Assembly (NCBI GenBank): GCA_903959905.1
Contig: CAJBYO010000033.1
Location: 62,001 to 126,000, forward strand
Origin: an uncultured Bacteroidales bacterium
GTDB lineage: Bacteria; Bacteroidota; Bacteroidia; Bacteroidales; FEN-979
DNA: 64,000 bases
Direction: 5' to 3'
The position numbers were made by a program, and so were the translations under genes. The notes beneath the pieces were generated by a model that saw nothing but the letters and a program-made list of their open reading frames with translations, was not told the DNA's origin and made no database searches. Shown here piece after piece: positions 1 through 9,066 of the stretch; positions within the stretch are counted from its first letter, which is position 1; each line of letters begins with the position of its first letter.

Positions 1-1
1 A

Positions 2-334
2 TTCGGATACGTGACCCTTGTGGAATGCAGGCTTGAAACCGGCCGGACCCACCAGATCAGAGTACATTTCAAACACATTGGGCACCCGCTGTTCAATGAT
101 TTGAATTATGGCGGATCTGAAATCCTGAAAGGCACAACATTCACAAAATACAAGCAGTTTGTGAACAACTGCTTTACCCTTCTGCCACGTCAGGCATTGC
201 ATGCCAAATCACTTGGTTTTATTCATCCCGGCACGGGAAAGTTTGTTCATTTTGATTCTGAGTACCCGGCAGATATGGCGGCGGCGGTGGATAAGTGGCG
301 GTTGTATGGGAATACTTTTAAGAGTGACGAGTGA
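2..334 (+). CDS. RluA-family pseudouridine synthase, C-terminal part
   Basis: The frame is open at the left edge, so only about 110 C-terminal residues are present. The sequence [13 protein letters not shown] is the conserved C-terminal core motif of RluA/RluC/RluD enzymes, which isomerise uridines in rRNA or tRNA; the following [14 protein letters not shown] matches the family as well. The catalytic Asp lies outside the window. The last residues (KSDE) and the stop codon are read from the first copies of a heptamer repeat array that starts at 324, so the natural C-terminus has been reshaped by the repeat. Which RluA subfamily it belongs to cannot be told from this fragment. Confidence 0.9.
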   Translation, partial: FGYVTLVECRLETGRTHQIRVHFKHIGHPLFNDLNYGGSEILKGTTFTKYKQFVNNCFTLLPRQALHAKSLGFIHPGTGKFVHFDSEYPADMAAAVDKWRLYGNTFKSDE

Positions 335-386
335 CGAGTGACAGGTGACTGGTGACAGGTGACGAATGACGAATGACGAATGACAA
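324..386. repeat. Tandem heptamer array, 9 units of RTGACNN
   Basis: Nine consecutive 7-base units (GTGACGA, GTGACAG, ATGACGA and similar) run without interruption from the end of the RluA-type gene to the start codon of plsC. The first five bases of the unit are nearly fixed and the last two vary. The same unit recurs at 16931, 29814 and 31262. Confidence 0.9.
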
Positions 387-1151
387 ATGGGAGGAAAGCG
401 TAAAGCTGGCATTGGACGATATCTGCAGGTGATGGCTTCATGCTATTTCTGGGTGACATTGTTTGGCGTTTCAGCATTATTGTTCCCGGCAGCGATCCTT
501 TTATATCTCACCACCGTTTTTTTTGACCAAAGGAGGTATCTCCTGCATCAATTTACCTGCAGGTGGGCGGATATCATTGTTGGCATTAATCCTTACTGGA
601 AGGTACAGGTTGAGGGCCGCGAAAAAATTGATCCTTCAAGGGTCTATGTGATGGTGGCAAATCATCAGTCGGGGATGGATATCCTGGTCCTGTTCAAACT
701 CCACACACATTTCAAATGGGTGGCAAAAAAGGAACTCTTTGCCATTCCTTTCATTGGCTGGAATATGGCATTAAACGGATATATCCCGATAGAGCGGGGC
801 CGGGGAAAGAGCAAACTTCAGATGATGGATAAGGCTGCCGCTTCAATTCTTGCCGGCAACTCGGTTATTGTGTTCCCGGAAGGAACCCGCTCATCCGACG
901 GTAAACTGAAGCCATACAAAACCGGGGCTTTCAGGCTTGCACTGGATACCTGTTCACCCATCCTGCCTGTTGTAATAAAAGGCACCCACCTGGCGATAAA
1001 AAAGGAAAGCCTCCTCATCCACAGGAATGATCATATAAACCTGGTGATCCTGGACCCGATCCCATATGAAGCTTTTTGCGGGATGGATGCGAAAGAGTTG
1101 TCGCAGCTGGTATTTGAAAGGACCAACAAGGAATTGCATTCAGGAAATTGA
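387..1151 (+). CDS. plsC: 1-acyl-sn-glycerol-3-phosphate acyltransferase (PlsC/LPLAT)
   Basis: A 254-residue membrane-bound acyltransferase that would convert lysophosphatidate to phosphatidate in phospholipid synthesis. A hydrophobic segment at about residues 18-45 (a membrane anchor) is followed by the catalytic NHQSGMD (H-x4-D) and by FPEGTRS, the acceptor-binding block of the family. The ATG at 387 follows directly and in phase after the heptamer repeats. A second ATG at 432, before the hydrophobic segment, is an equally good start and would remove the repeat-proximal residues. No close Shine-Dalgarno is seen for the first start. Confidence 0.92.
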   Translation: MGGKRKAGIGRYLQVMASCYFWVTLFGVSALLFPAAILLYLTTVFFDQRRYLLHQFTCRWADIIVGINPYWKVQVEGREKIDPSRVYVMVANHQSGMDILVLFKLHTHFKWVAKKELFAIPFIGWNMALNGYIPIERGRGKSKLQMMDKAAASILAGNSVIVFPEGTRSSDGKLKPYKTGAFRLALDTCSPILPVVIKGTHLAIKKESLLIHRNDHINLVILDPIPYEAFCGMDAKELSQLVFERTNKELHSGN

Positions 1152-1324
1152 TAACGATCCCCTGTAAATCAACACTTTACTCAATATTTTTTGCCATTTT
1201 GACACATGGAATTATTCTCAAACTGCCCTTTTGTCATTTTCAACCTTGTTTTTCCGTCTGGTATATTGTTTGACTTTTTCCGGGAAACAATCAAAATTTA
1301 ACCCTTAACATAGGAGATATTCAT

Positions 1325-1750
1325 ATGACACTCATCAAATGGCAACACAGAAATCCGTTATCGGATATGGTAAGCAACATTTTTGACAATGATCTTGGTG
1401 ATTTTTTCGGAAAGCGGTTCAGCGATCCGGCAGCAAACATCATTGAGCAGAACGATTCATTCCATCTTGAAATCGCAGCACCCGGAATGGTAAAGGATGA
1501 TTTCAAGATCAATCTGGAGAACAACATCCTGACGATCTCAGCTGAAGTTGAAGACCAGAAACGTGAAGAAGGCAAGAACTACTCAAGGAAGGAATTCTAT
1601 TACGGATCTTTCAGCCGATCCTTCACGCTGCCCAAAACCATCGACCTCGACGGCATCAAGGCCGATTATGAGAGCGGGATCCTGAAGATCTCCCTCCCGA
1701 AGAAGGAAGAGGCAAAAGTTGAAATTAAGAAAGAGATCAGGATATCATAA
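1325..1750 (+). CDS. Small heat shock protein, Hsp20/alpha-crystallin family
   Basis: A 141-residue holdase chaperone that binds unfolding proteins in the cytoplasm. The alpha-crystallin domain covers about residues 35-135. It includes FHLEIAAPGMVKDDFKI, a central ENNILTISAE, and the end motif YESGILKISLPKKEEAK with the conserved G-x-L core. The short C-terminal IRIS resembles the I-x-I tail used for oligomer assembly. The start is set by AGGAGATATTCAT just upstream. The gene stands alone: 173 bases separate it from plsC and a strong terminator follows. Confidence 0.95.
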   Translation: MTLIKWQHRNPLSDMVSNIFDNDLGDFFGKRFSDPAANIIEQNDSFHLEIAAPGMVKDDFKINLENNILTISAEVEDQKREEGKNYSRKEFYYGSFSRSFTLPKTIDLDGIKADYESGILKISLPKKEEAKVEIKKEIRIS

Positions 1751-1807
1751 ACACCCTCTCCGGGATGATTACCTGGCAGGTTAATAGCTGACAGGCTTCA
1801 CATCACG

Positions 1808-1841
1808 CCCCCTTTCCCTGAGGAGAGGGGGTGTTTTTTTT
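1808..1841 (+). terminator. Rho-independent terminator after hsp20
   Basis: A 10-bp stem (CCCCCTTTCC paired with GGAGAGGGGG, one G-U pair) with a four-base loop is followed by TGTTTTTTTT. It lies 57 bases after the hsp20 stop and before the convergent PLD gene. Confidence 0.88.
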
Positions 1842-1857
1842 CAGTGTGAGCCGGTTT

Positions 1858-2922
1858 TCAGAAAAAGTGTCGGAAAGGGAGTAATACCCACTCAAATATT
1901 TTTTCAATCAACGGGCGGCGCTTCCATTCAAGAAAGTCCAATTCCTGTGAGTTCCTGACAGTTTCGGCAATGTGGTCCCTAAGCTGCCGCAAAATTTCAG
2001 GTTCTGAGCCGATAAGGGCAATTTCGTACTGGTAACGGAAACTCCTGAAGTCAAAGTTGGCACTTGAGATGGAGAAAATTTCATCATCAATCACAAGCAA
2101 CTTGGCATGCAGGTTATGCGGCAGGTAAAACAGGAGTTTTATCCCGGCATCATGCAGCAAGCCAAGGTATTTGTTGCGCAGTATATCCACCATCCGCATG
2201 TCGGAGTGCTTCGGCATGATCACCTGTACCTCAACACCACGCTTGCTTGCATCCATCATGGCCTTTCGCAGCAGGAAACCGGGGAGAAAATAAGGAGTTT
2301 CAATCACAACTGAGCGCTCTGCCTGCCTGATCAGCATGGTATAGCGCTTTCGCAGCCGCTGGAACTGGATGGAGGGCACGTCACGGATGATTTCAAAGTC
2401 GCCCGACCTGATTTTCCTGGTAAAGGTTACCTTGTTTGTGATGATAAAGGGGTTGAACGCATTGAAATTCTCAAGGAAAACCTTTTTAAATGCGACTGCA
2501 AGTTCTCCTTCCATACGCAAGCACAATTCACGCCAGTTAAGGTTGTAACCGGTGATGTTGGCCGACCCGATGTAACTGATTACGTCGTCTATGACGAGTA
2601 TTTTCCTGTGATCACGGCGGTGGCCGCGAGTAAAGATATCGCTGTTAATTTTGATTTTCTCAAAGAACTTGACCTCGCCGCCTATCCTGATCAGTTCGGT
2701 AAAGAAGGACTCTGAAACGGGTCCTTTTCCCCACGAATCAATGAGAATTTTGACCTTCACCCCTTCCTGTGCCTTTTTGGTGAGGGCATCGCGAAAGCGC
2801 ACCCCCATATGGTCATTGGCGAACTTGTAGGTTTCCAGGTAAATATACTCCCTGGCCTGAGCTATATCAATAAGCATCAGGTTGTAAAACTGCAAGGTAT
2901 CGTCTATGATCCTGAATTCCAT
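1858..2922 (-). CDS. Phospholipase D-like / cardiolipin synthase family protein
   Basis: A 354-residue protein with the two HKD motifs of the PLD superfamily: HRKILVID at residues 105-112 and HAKLLVIDDE near residue 270, each followed by the usual G/S-S-A-N segment. Enzymes of this type join or hydrolyse phosphodiester bonds in lipids, most often making cardiolipin from two phosphatidylglycerols. Cardiolipin synthases usually have an N-terminal pair of membrane helices and about 480 residues. Both are absent here, so this is the short ClsB-like type. The exact substrate is inferred. Confidence 0.85.
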   Translation of the reverse strand: MEFRIIDDTLQFYNLMLIDIAQAREYIYLETYKFANDHMGVRFRDALTKKAQEGVKVKILIDSWGKGPVSESFFTELIRIGGEVKFFEKIKINSDIFTRGHRRDHRKILVIDDVISYIGSANITGYNLNWRELCLRMEGELAVAFKKVFLENFNAFNPFIITNKVTFTRKIRSGDFEIIRDVPSIQFQRLRKRYTMLIRQAERSVVIETPYFLPGFLLRKAMMDASKRGVEVQVIMPKHSDMRMVDILRNKYLGLLHDAGIKLLFYLPHNLHAKLLVIDDEIFSISSANFDFRSFRYQYEIALIGSEPEILRQLRDHIAETVRNSQELDFLEWKRRPLIEKIFEWVLLPFRHFF

Positions 2923-3048
2923 TAAAATCAGTTTTGTGCGATTCCCGGGGATGTGCCGCCTCTTCCCAAACCGCGCGCGAAGTCATGCTGCCGGCGATTG
3001 TATTTTCAGTTCAAATTTAGCGAAAAGGATCAAACCAATGGGCCTTAA

Positions 3049-3081
3049 TTGACCGGAATGGATAAATTTTACGTAAGTTTG
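3049..3081 (+). promoter_or_regulatory. Candidate Bacteroidota promoter for yicC
   Basis: TTG at 3049-3051 and TAAGTTTG at 3074-3081 are spaced 22 bases apart. They match the Bacteroidota -33 (TTTG) and -7 (TAnnTTTG) boxes. The yicC start codon is 17 bases downstream. Confidence 0.6.
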
Positions 3082-3097
3082 CTTAAAAAAGCTTGAT

Positions 3098-3982
3098 ATG
3101 ATCAAATCCATGACCGGATACGGAAAAGCAGTGCTGGACATCACCGGGAGAAAACTGACAGTTGAGATCAAGACACTGAACAGTAAGCAACTTGACCTTA
3201 ACCTGAAAATCCCGGGATATTTCCGTGAAAAGGAATGGGAGGTCAGGTCAATGCTTACAAAAGGTTTTGAACGTGGAAAGATTGACTTCTTCATCGGAAC
3301 CGAAGTTACCGGGGAGATGCTGAGCTATTCCATCAACCGCAACCTTGCCGCGAAATACCTTGAAGACCTGAAAACTCTTGCAAATGAACTCAATGAAGAA
3401 TTTCCTGCAGACATGCTCTCCATGGTGCTCCGGATGCCCGATGTCATGCAAACCAGCCGCGATGAACTGAACGACCACGACTGGGTCTCTGTCACTGCTG
3501 CCATTGATGATGCCATAAACCAGGCAAATATATTCAGGATCAGTGAGGGAAAAATACTTGAAGATGACATGACAGGCCGTGTCGGCGAAATATTGCGGCA
3601 TCTTGAATCTATTGAACCTCACGAAAAACGGCGTATCAAGGAGTTACGGGAAAGGCTTTTGCGTGATTTCGCGAAATATTCAGGCGATTTCAGCGGATCA
3701 GTCCCCGATCAGAACCGCTTTGAGCAGGAACTTATCTACTATCTTGAAAAGCTTGACATCACCGAAGAAAAGGTTCGTTTGCTGAAACATTGCCAGTATT
3801 TCCAGGAAACTGTCAACGATGCTGTTTCACAGGGAAAGAAGCTTGCTTTTGTGACCCAGGAGATGGGCCGTGAGATCAACACGATCGGATCAAAAGCGAG
3901 TGATGCGGAGATTCAGAAGATAGTGGTGCAGATGAAAGATGAGTTGGAGAAGATCAAGGAGCAGTTGGGGAATATTCTTTAA
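3098..3982 (+). CDS. yicC: YicC/YloC family endoribonuclease
   Basis: A 294-residue protein starting with the family signature IKSMTGYG. The N-terminal YicC domain covers about residues 1-155. The C-terminal DUF1732-type domain ends in a helical stretch that contains QEMGREINTIGSK, the most conserved block. Members are stress-linked RNases that act on mRNA. Its position directly before gmk is widely conserved in bacteria, and the pair is probably cotranscribed across the repeat-filled spacer. Confidence 0.92.
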   Translation: MIKSMTGYGKAVLDITGRKLTVEIKTLNSKQLDLNLKIPGYFREKEWEVRSMLTKGFERGKIDFFIGTEVTGEMLSYSINRNLAAKYLEDLKTLANELNEEFPADMLSMVLRMPDVMQTSRDELNDHDWVSVTAAIDDAINQANIFRISEGKILEDDMTGRVGEILRHLESIEPHEKRRIKELRERLLRDFAKYSGDFSGSVPDQNRFEQELIYYLEKLDITEEKVRLLKHCQYFQETVNDAVSQGKKLAFVTQEMGREINTIGSKASDAEIQKIVVQMKDELEKIKEQLGNIL

Positions 3983-3985
3983 TGC

Positions 3986-4039
3986 AGGCAATGAAGGCAA
4001 TGAATACAATGTATGCAATGTAGGCAATGCAGGCAATTA
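3986..4039. repeat. Tandem nonamer array, 6 units of aggcaatgN
   Basis: Six 9-base units (AGGCAATGA, AGGCAATGA, ATACAATGT, ATGCAATGT, AGGCAATGC, AGGCAATTA) fill the yicC-gmk spacer. The unit differs in sequence and period from the heptamer arrays but is equally degenerate. Confidence 0.85.
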
Positions 4040-4102
4040 AGGAGCTCAGTGTATTAGAGGATTCAGGAGTTATATAATGTCAAAAAGGCGTAGAAAACAA
4101 CT

Positions 4103-4669
4103 ATGACAGGCAAGGCAATAATTGTATCGGCACCCTCCGGAGCGGGGAAAACAACCATTGTCAGGCATTTGCTGAAGGTTATACCAGAGCTTGAGTTTTC
4201 AGTTTCTGCGTGCAGCAGGGCGAAGCGCGACGAGGAAACCAATGGGAAAGATTACTATTTCATCTCCGCCGATGACTTCAGGGTGAAAATAGCCTCCGAT
4301 GAATTTGTGGAATGGCAGGAGGTTTACCCGGGCAGTTTCTACGGCACTTTGAAATCGGAAATGGGCCGGATCTGGGCTATGGGAAAAACCCCGATTTTTG
4401 ATGTTGACGTCGTTGGCGCGGTCAACCTTAAAAAATATTTCGGAAACAATGGACTCGCTGTCTTCATCCACCCTCCATCCATTGAAGAACTTGAACACCG
4501 GCTGAGGAAACGCGGAACCGAATCGGACGAAACATTGCGGAAGCGGATTGATAAAGCCGCCTACGAACTCACCTTTGCACCGCATTTTGATTCAGTGGTG
4601 GTCAATGACGATTTGGAGATCAAATGCGGGGAGATTGCGGAAATGGTTGGAAAATTCATTGCGGAGTGA
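4103..4669 (+). CDS. gmk: Guanylate kinase
   Basis: A 188-residue enzyme that phosphorylates GMP to GDP with ATP. The P-loop APSGAGKTT is at residues 9-17. GMP-binding residues follow in the segment with SRAKRDEETNGKDYYF and in FVEWQEVYPGSFYG. The lid contains LRKRGTESDETLRKR. The length is normal. It sits in the yicC-gmk-nadD order typical of Bacteroidota. Confidence 0.97.
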   Translation: MTGKAIIVSAPSGAGKTTIVRHLLKVIPELEFSVSACSRAKRDEETNGKDYYFISADDFRVKIASDEFVEWQEVYPGSFYGTLKSEMGRIWAMGKTPIFDVDVVGAVNLKKYFGNNGLAVFIHPPSIEELEHRLRKRGTESDETLRKRIDKAAYELTFAPHFDSVVVNDDLEIKCGEIAEMVGKFIAE

Positions 4670-4683
4670 GTGGGGAGTGGGAA

Positions 4684-4712
4684 TTTGTAACTTGTCATTG
4701 GTAATTTGTAAT
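4684..4712. repeat. Short heptamer array (TTTGTAA/CTTGTCA units)
   Basis: About four 7-base units between gmk and nadD. Read on the other strand they match the RTGACNN / TTACAAA units seen elsewhere in the window, for example at 31262 and 43556. Confidence 0.65.
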
Positions 4713-4737
4713 TTCTTTCATTCTAACACCAGATTAT

Positions 4738-5316
4738 TTGAGCACCAAAACCGGTTTATTTTTCGGCTCTTTTAACCCGATCCACATCGGGCACATGATG
4801 ATCGCATCTTATTTGGTAGAATATACCGATCTTGACCAGGTGTGGTTTGTTGTTTCTCCCCATAACCCTCTTAAGGATAAGTCAACACTGTTGCCCGACC
4901 ACCACCGCCTGTTTATGGTAAACCTGGCCATTGAAGATGACCGGCGTTTCAGGTCTTCCAACATTGAATTCAAACTGCCCAAACCATCGTATACCATTGA
5001 CACACTGACCTATCTTTCTGAAAAATATCCGAAAAAGGATTTTGTCCTGATCACAGGCACCGATGTTTTTCCAACATTTCACAAATGGAAAAATTTCGAG
5101 GAGCTGTTGAAGCAATACCGGTTCTACGTCTACCCCAGGCCCGGCGACTCGAAAAGTCAGTTTGAGGGACACCCCGCATTAACTCTTGTGGATGCGCCAA
5201 TGGTATCTGTTTCCTCCTCATTTGTTCGGAGCGGGATCAAAGAGGGGCATGACATGCAGTATTTCCTTCCCGATAAAGTGTGGAAATATATCCGGGAGAT
5301 GAATTTCTACCGCTGA
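4738..5316 (+). CDS. nadD: Nicotinate-nucleotide adenylyltransferase
   Basis: A 192-residue enzyme that adenylates nicotinate mononucleotide to deamido-NAD. The N-terminal GLFFGSFNPIHIGHM is the nucleotidyltransferase (H/T)xGH motif, and SVSSSFVRSGI near residue 160 is the second family motif (SSTxIR). No ATG is available before the catalytic motif. The start is therefore a TTG at 4738, which gives only six residues before the first strand and is normal for NadD. Confidence 0.93.
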   Translation: MSTKTGLFFGSFNPIHIGHMMIASYLVEYTDLDQVWFVVSPHNPLKDKSTLLPDHHRLFMVNLAIEDDRRFRSSNIEFKLPKPSYTIDTLTYLSEKYPKKDFVLITGTDVFPTFHKWKNFEELLKQYRFYVYPRPGDSKSQFEGHPALTLVDAPMVSVSSSFVRSGIKEGHDMQYFLPDKVWKYIREMNFYR

Positions 5317-5325
5317 TCCGGGCTG

Positions 5326-6039
5326 TTACAGCCTCAGTGAAAATGGGGTAAAATTGGTATTCCGGTCGTAATAATCTTCATTTTCAGCTTGCTTGAGAAA
5401 CCTGACCACCCTGTACGTCATCGGGGTGGCAATAATTTCCCACAAAACCTTGATCAGGTAGTTCATGATCATCACCCGGATCAGTAACTCTGTTGGCCAG
5501 AACCCGACAAATGCAAGCGGGTAAAAGATCACCGAATCAACTGCCTCGCCGGCTATTGTTGACCCGATAGTTCTGGTCCACAAATATTTACCGTTTGACC
5601 AAACCTTCATTTTAGCCAGCACGAAAGAGTTGGCAAACTCCCCGCACAGGAAAGCAACCAGGGATGCCACGACAATCCTGGGGGTTTGTCCGTAAACAAC
5701 TTCGTATGCCTGCTGGTGCATCCATCCCTGTGCCGGGGGAAGGGCAAGGATGACCTGGGCCATTGCCATAGTAAAGAAAAGAGAGATAAACCCGGCCCAT
5801 ACCACCTTTCTTGAACGGGCATACCCGTATACCTCAGTGAGAATATCATTGAAAAAGTAACTGATCGGAAAAAACAGGATCCCTCCGCCAAAGGTGAACC
5901 CAAAAACCGTTACCACCTTTTCTGCCCCGATCATATTGGTTGCAATGATGACGGTCACGAAGGCAGCCATGATCAGGTCATAATAACGGAAATTCCTTGA
6001 CGGCAGTTTCTGAGGGGAAGTACCGTGGTTGACTTCCAT
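5326..6039 (-). CDS. Queuosine precursor transporter, YhhQ/VUT family
   Basis: A 237-residue integral membrane protein with about six hydrophobic segments. These include the conserved ISYFFNDILTEVYGY in the first third and TIGSTIAGEAVDSVIFYPLAF in the second half. The family (formerly DUF165) imports queuine or preQ precursors for tRNA modification. The ATG at 6039 is preferred because it lies four bases after the hydrolase stop. A longer reading from 6102 would overlap that gene by about 60 bases. It probably forms an operon with the hydrolase. Confidence 0.88.
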   Translation of the reverse strand: MEVNHGTSPQKLPSRNFRYYDLIMAAFVTVIIATNMIGAEKVVTVFGFTFGGGILFFPISYFFNDILTEVYGYARSRKVVWAGFISLFFTMAMAQVILALPPAQGWMHQQAYEVVYGQTPRIVVASLVAFLCGEFANSFVLAKMKVWSNGKYLWTRTIGSTIAGEAVDSVIFYPLAFVGFWPTELLIRVMIMNYLIKVLWEIIATPMTYRVVRFLKQAENEDYYDRNTNFTPFSLRL

Positions 6040-6043
6040 GGTC

Positions 6044-6835
6044 TTACAGGTATTTTCTTGCAAAGCCTGAGATTGAATCAAATGTCTCTTCAGGAGCTTC
6101 AATGTAACCCATGTGACCGCAATTTCTCAGCAGGAGTATTTCGCTGGTTGCAGGCATGGAGATCATCTCCCACAGCCGGGCAATGGGTGCCCGGGAATCT
6201 TTCAGCCCCAGGATGAACAACACCGGCAGTTTTGTGTTTTTCAACACTTCAGACTGGTCGTTCCTTACCTTCATCCCTTCCAGCGCAGCGATCACCCCCT
6301 CATTTTCCATTTTGGAAGCACGCTGGATCATTCTTTTGATCTGCGCAGAGAACTTTTTATGCACTTCAACAGGAAAAAGGCTCGGAATGAACTGGGCAAC
6401 ATAGCTGAATTTATCATTGCTGACGACACTTATGGTACGGCTCCTGTTCTCCTTTTCAACGGAAGTATCGGCAAAACAGTGAGAGTGGAAAAGGCAAAAC
6501 CCCTTCAGCATCTCCGGATATTTTGCTGCAAAAGCAAGTGCAACATATCCTCCCATGGAATGGCCAACCATGATACATCTGCCGATCTTCAGCTTTTTCA
6601 GCAGTGCACAAACCATCTCCGCCATGAGTTCCATGGTATGAACTTCACCGATGCAATCACTCTTTCCGTGTCCGGGAAGGTCAATATTGACCACCCGGTA
6701 CTTCTTTGACAACTGCGTGTTGAAACCTGTCCATATTTTTAATGATTCTGTGAAACCGTGAAGCAGGATGATGGCTTTTCCGGTTCCTTCATCCGTGTAG
6801 AAGATGTTCTTTTTCTGGAATTTCAGGGTTGGCAT
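6044..6835 (-). CDS. Alpha/beta hydrolase
   Basis: A 263-residue alpha/beta-fold enzyme. The oxyanion region is ILLHGFTES, the nucleophile elbow is GHSMGG near residue 93, the acid is probably in ILGLKDSRAP, and the catalytic His is in NCGHMGYIEAPE near the C-terminus. All triad elements are present in order, so it should be active on an ester or similar bond. The substrate cannot be told from sequence. The gene lies directly upstream of the YhhQ-type gene on the same strand. Confidence 0.88.
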   Translation of the reverse strand: MPTLKFQKKNIFYTDEGTGKAIILLHGFTESLKIWTGFNTQLSKKYRVVNIDLPGHGKSDCIGEVHTMELMAEMVCALLKKLKIGRCIMVGHSMGGYVALAFAAKYPEMLKGFCLFHSHCFADTSVEKENRSRTISVVSNDKFSYVAQFIPSLFPVEVHKKFSAQIKRMIQRASKMENEGVIAALEGMKVRNDQSEVLKNTKLPVLFILGLKDSRAPIARLWEMISMPATSEILLLRNCGHMGYIEAPEETFDSISGFARKYL

Positions 6836-6837
6836 AA

Positions 6838-6873
6838 ATGGAATGACGAATATGGGAATGACGAATATGTGAA
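6838..6873. repeat. Repeat patch of GAATGACGAATATG units
   Basis: Two to three copies of a 14-15 base unit lie between the hydrolase and aminopeptidase genes. The same unit builds the hairpin at 44979-45108. Confidence 0.75.
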
Positions 6874-6899
6874 TTGGGAGCGAGCAGGCCGGGACCGTG

Positions 6900-8285
6900 T
6901 TATCGCATCAGTTCTTCTATTTCGGCAACGGTTTTGGGGATCGGCCTGCCAAGCACCCGGTATCCGTCGGCTGTGACCAGCACATCATCTTCGATGCGGA
7001 TACCGCCAAAATCCTTGTAGGTTTCAACCACATCATAGTTGATATATTCAGCCAGTTTATTTTCAGCTTTCCAGATATCAATCAGTTCAGGGATAAAGTA
7101 GATCCCGGGTTCAATGGTCATGACAAATCCTTCCTGCAGTTTACGGCCAAAGCGCAGGAAAGCCAGTCCGAATTCTTTGCTGCGCTGAACCTCATTGTCA
7201 TACCCTATCAGGTTTTCGCCGAGGCCTTCAAGGTCGTGCACATCAAGTCCGAGGGGGTGGCCCAATCCGTGGGGGAAGAAAAGTGTATGTGCACCTTTGA
7301 GTGCGGCTTCTGCAGGATCTCCCTTCATGATACCAAGGGCGGTAAGTCCTTTTGCGATCTCGGTGGCAGCCAGCATATGGATTTCCTTAAACGGAACACC
7401 GGGTTTTACAGCCCTTGTTGCCGTGAGGTTGGCATTCAGTACCACCTCATAGATGCCTTTCTGACGGTCATTGAACTTCCCTCCCACCGGCACGGTACGG
7501 GTGATGTCGCTGGAATAATGCAGGTCATTTTCGCATCCTGCGTCAATCACAAGCATCCTTCCTTCAACGAGTGTATTCCCGTGATAATGGTTGTGCAGGG
7601 TTTGTCCGTTGATAGAGAGGATCACCGGGAAGGAAACCGGGCCGCACTTTGATAATGCGATTCCTTCAATGGTACCGGCTATCTCACGTTCCACAACGCC
7701 GGCCTTTGCCATCTTCATGCCGGTGGTATGCATTTCCCAGGCAACATCCACCATCTTTTCAATTTCAGCCACTTCAATCGGTGCTTTTTTCATTCGCATC
7801 CCGATGATCGCCCTGATGAGGGTTTCAGAAGAATTCGCCTTGAGTTCCAGGTGGTGGATGCGGAGCAGGTCGGAAAGCCAGATCATAGTTTCCCCACGGT
7901 AAGGAGGAGCATAATGGACTTTGCGCCCTTTATCCAGGGCAAGCCTGATTTTTTCATTGAGGGCGGAAAGGGGTGCGGTATTTTCCACACCAACACCGGC
8001 AGCCTGGTCCCTGATGGTGGGCTGAACCCCCATCCAGATGATGTCATCAATATCCACATCATTTCCGAAGATGAAATCCTTTCCCTCGTCAAGGTCAATG
8101 ACCCCGGCAAGATCGGGATGGTCTAATCCGAAAAAATATGAAAAATTGCTGTCCTGGCGGAAAGAATATGTATTTGCCGGGTAGTTGAAAGGGACTTCCT
8201 GGTTGCCTAAAAACAAGATAAGACCTCCGGAAACTTCATCACGGAGTTTTTTGCGACGATCGCTGTAAACAGTTGCTGGGAACAT
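6900..8285 (-). CDS. pepP: Xaa-Pro aminopeptidase (M24B, aminopeptidase P type)
   Basis: A 461-residue metallopeptidase that removes an N-terminal residue preceding proline. An N-terminal creatinase-like domain covers about residues 1-180. The pita-bread catalytic domain shows the metal ligands in order: Asp in VIDAGCENDLHYSSD, Asp in SDITRTV, His in HGLGHPLGLDVHD, Glu in TIEPGIYF and Glu in GIRIEDDVL. The length is normal for aminopeptidase P. It is transcribed away from the sdh operon, with which it shares a 104-base divergent promoter region. Confidence 0.93.
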   Translation of the reverse strand: MFPATVYSDRRKKLRDEVSGGLILFLGNQEVPFNYPANTYSFRQDSNFSYFFGLDHPDLAGVIDLDEGKDFIFGNDVDIDDIIWMGVQPTIRDQAAGVGVENTAPLSALNEKIRLALDKGRKVHYAPPYRGETMIWLSDLLRIHHLELKANSSETLIRAIIGMRMKKAPIEVAEIEKMVDVAWEMHTTGMKMAKAGVVEREIAGTIEGIALSKCGPVSFPVILSINGQTLHNHYHGNTLVEGRMLVIDAGCENDLHYSSDITRTVPVGGKFNDRQKGIYEVVLNANLTATRAVKPGVPFKEIHMLAATEIAKGLTALGIMKGDPAEAALKGAHTLFFPHGLGHPLGLDVHDLEGLGENLIGYDNEVQRSKEFGLAFLRFGRKLQEGFVMTIEPGIYFIPELIDIWKAENKLAEYINYDVVETYKDFGGIRIEDDVLVTADGYRVLGRPIPKTVAEIEELMR

Positions 8286-8350
8286 AATTTAGAATGGGTT
8301 TGAATTGTGAAAATTTTAACTGGATTTCTTTTTTGCTTAAAATTTCGTCC

Positions 8351-8358
8351 TACTTTTG
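8351..8358 (+). promoter_or_regulatory. Candidate -7 box for the sdhCAB operon
   Basis: TACTTTTG fits the Bacteroidota -7 consensus TAnnTTTG and lies 31 bases before the sdhC start. Upstream, TTTC at 8325 and TTTG at 8332 are possible but imperfect -33 elements. Confidence 0.45.
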
Positions 8359-8389
8359 AAACAACGAACAAATATATTAAAAGCTTGTT

Positions 8390-9061
8390 ATGAATTCCTC
8401 TTTTTTACGTTTTTCTTCAATCACAAAAAAGATCTGGATGGCATTTCTGGGTCTTTTCCTGATGATCTTCCTGGTGGTGCACCTAGGCATCAATCTCTGT
8501 TTGTTGCGTGATGACGGGGGCGCATGGTTCAATGCTGCAGCTCATTTCATGGGCACGAACTATATCGTGAAGGTGTTTGAAATCGGGCTGTTTGCCGGAT
8601 TTATCATTCACATCGTTCTCGGCATCATCCTGCAGGTTCAAAACTGGATGGCCCGCCCGGTCAGGTACCTGGTTTCAAACAAAACCACGACCCCGTTCCT
8701 CTCAAAGTATATGATCTATACCGGCTGCATTGTGCTGGTCTTCCTGATCATCCACTTCATGAATTTCTATTTCATTAAATTGGGATGGGTTTCAAACGTC
8801 AACATTTCCGCCGACGGTGAACCTGAATTTTATATCATTGCCAAGGAACTGTTTGCCAATCCGATGTATTCAATCCTGTACATCGTGCTGTTCATCGTGC
8901 TTGGCTTTCACCTGAACCAGGCGTTTCAGGCTGCATGGCAAACCCTCGGTGTGAACCATCCTCAGTACAACGTTTGCATCCAGAGGTTCGGAACCTTTTA
9001 TGCCATTGTTGTTCCATTAGGCTTCATCATCATTCCCTTTTACTTTTTACTTATTCACTAG
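8390..9061 (+). CDS. sdhC: Succinate dehydrogenase/fumarate reductase cytochrome b558 subunit
   Basis: A 223-residue membrane anchor with five predicted helices, matching the single-subunit b558 type found in Bacteroidota and Wolinella. Histidines suited to haem ligation lie in helices: [27 protein letters not shown] and LGFHLNQAF. It anchors the flavoprotein and iron-sulfur subunits and exchanges electrons with menaquinone. It starts the three-gene operon; sdhA begins five bases after its stop. Confidence 0.93.
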   Translation: MNSSFLRFSSITKKIWMAFLGLFLMIFLVVHLGINLCLLRDDGGAWFNAAAHFMGTNYIVKVFEIGLFAGFIIHIVLGIILQVQNWMARPVRYLVSNKTTTPFLSKYMIYTGCIVLVFLIIHFMNFYFIKLGWVSNVNISADGEPEFYIIAKELFANPMYSILYIVLFIVLGFHLNQAFQAAWQTLGVNHPQYNVCIQRFGTFYAIVVPLGFIIIPFYFLLIH

Positions 9062-9066
9062 TCATC

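Noticed and set aside
6897-7652. A 251-codon plus-strand frame
   Set aside because: It is fully antisense to the aminopeptidase, whose metal-site motifs are intact; it shows no family match.
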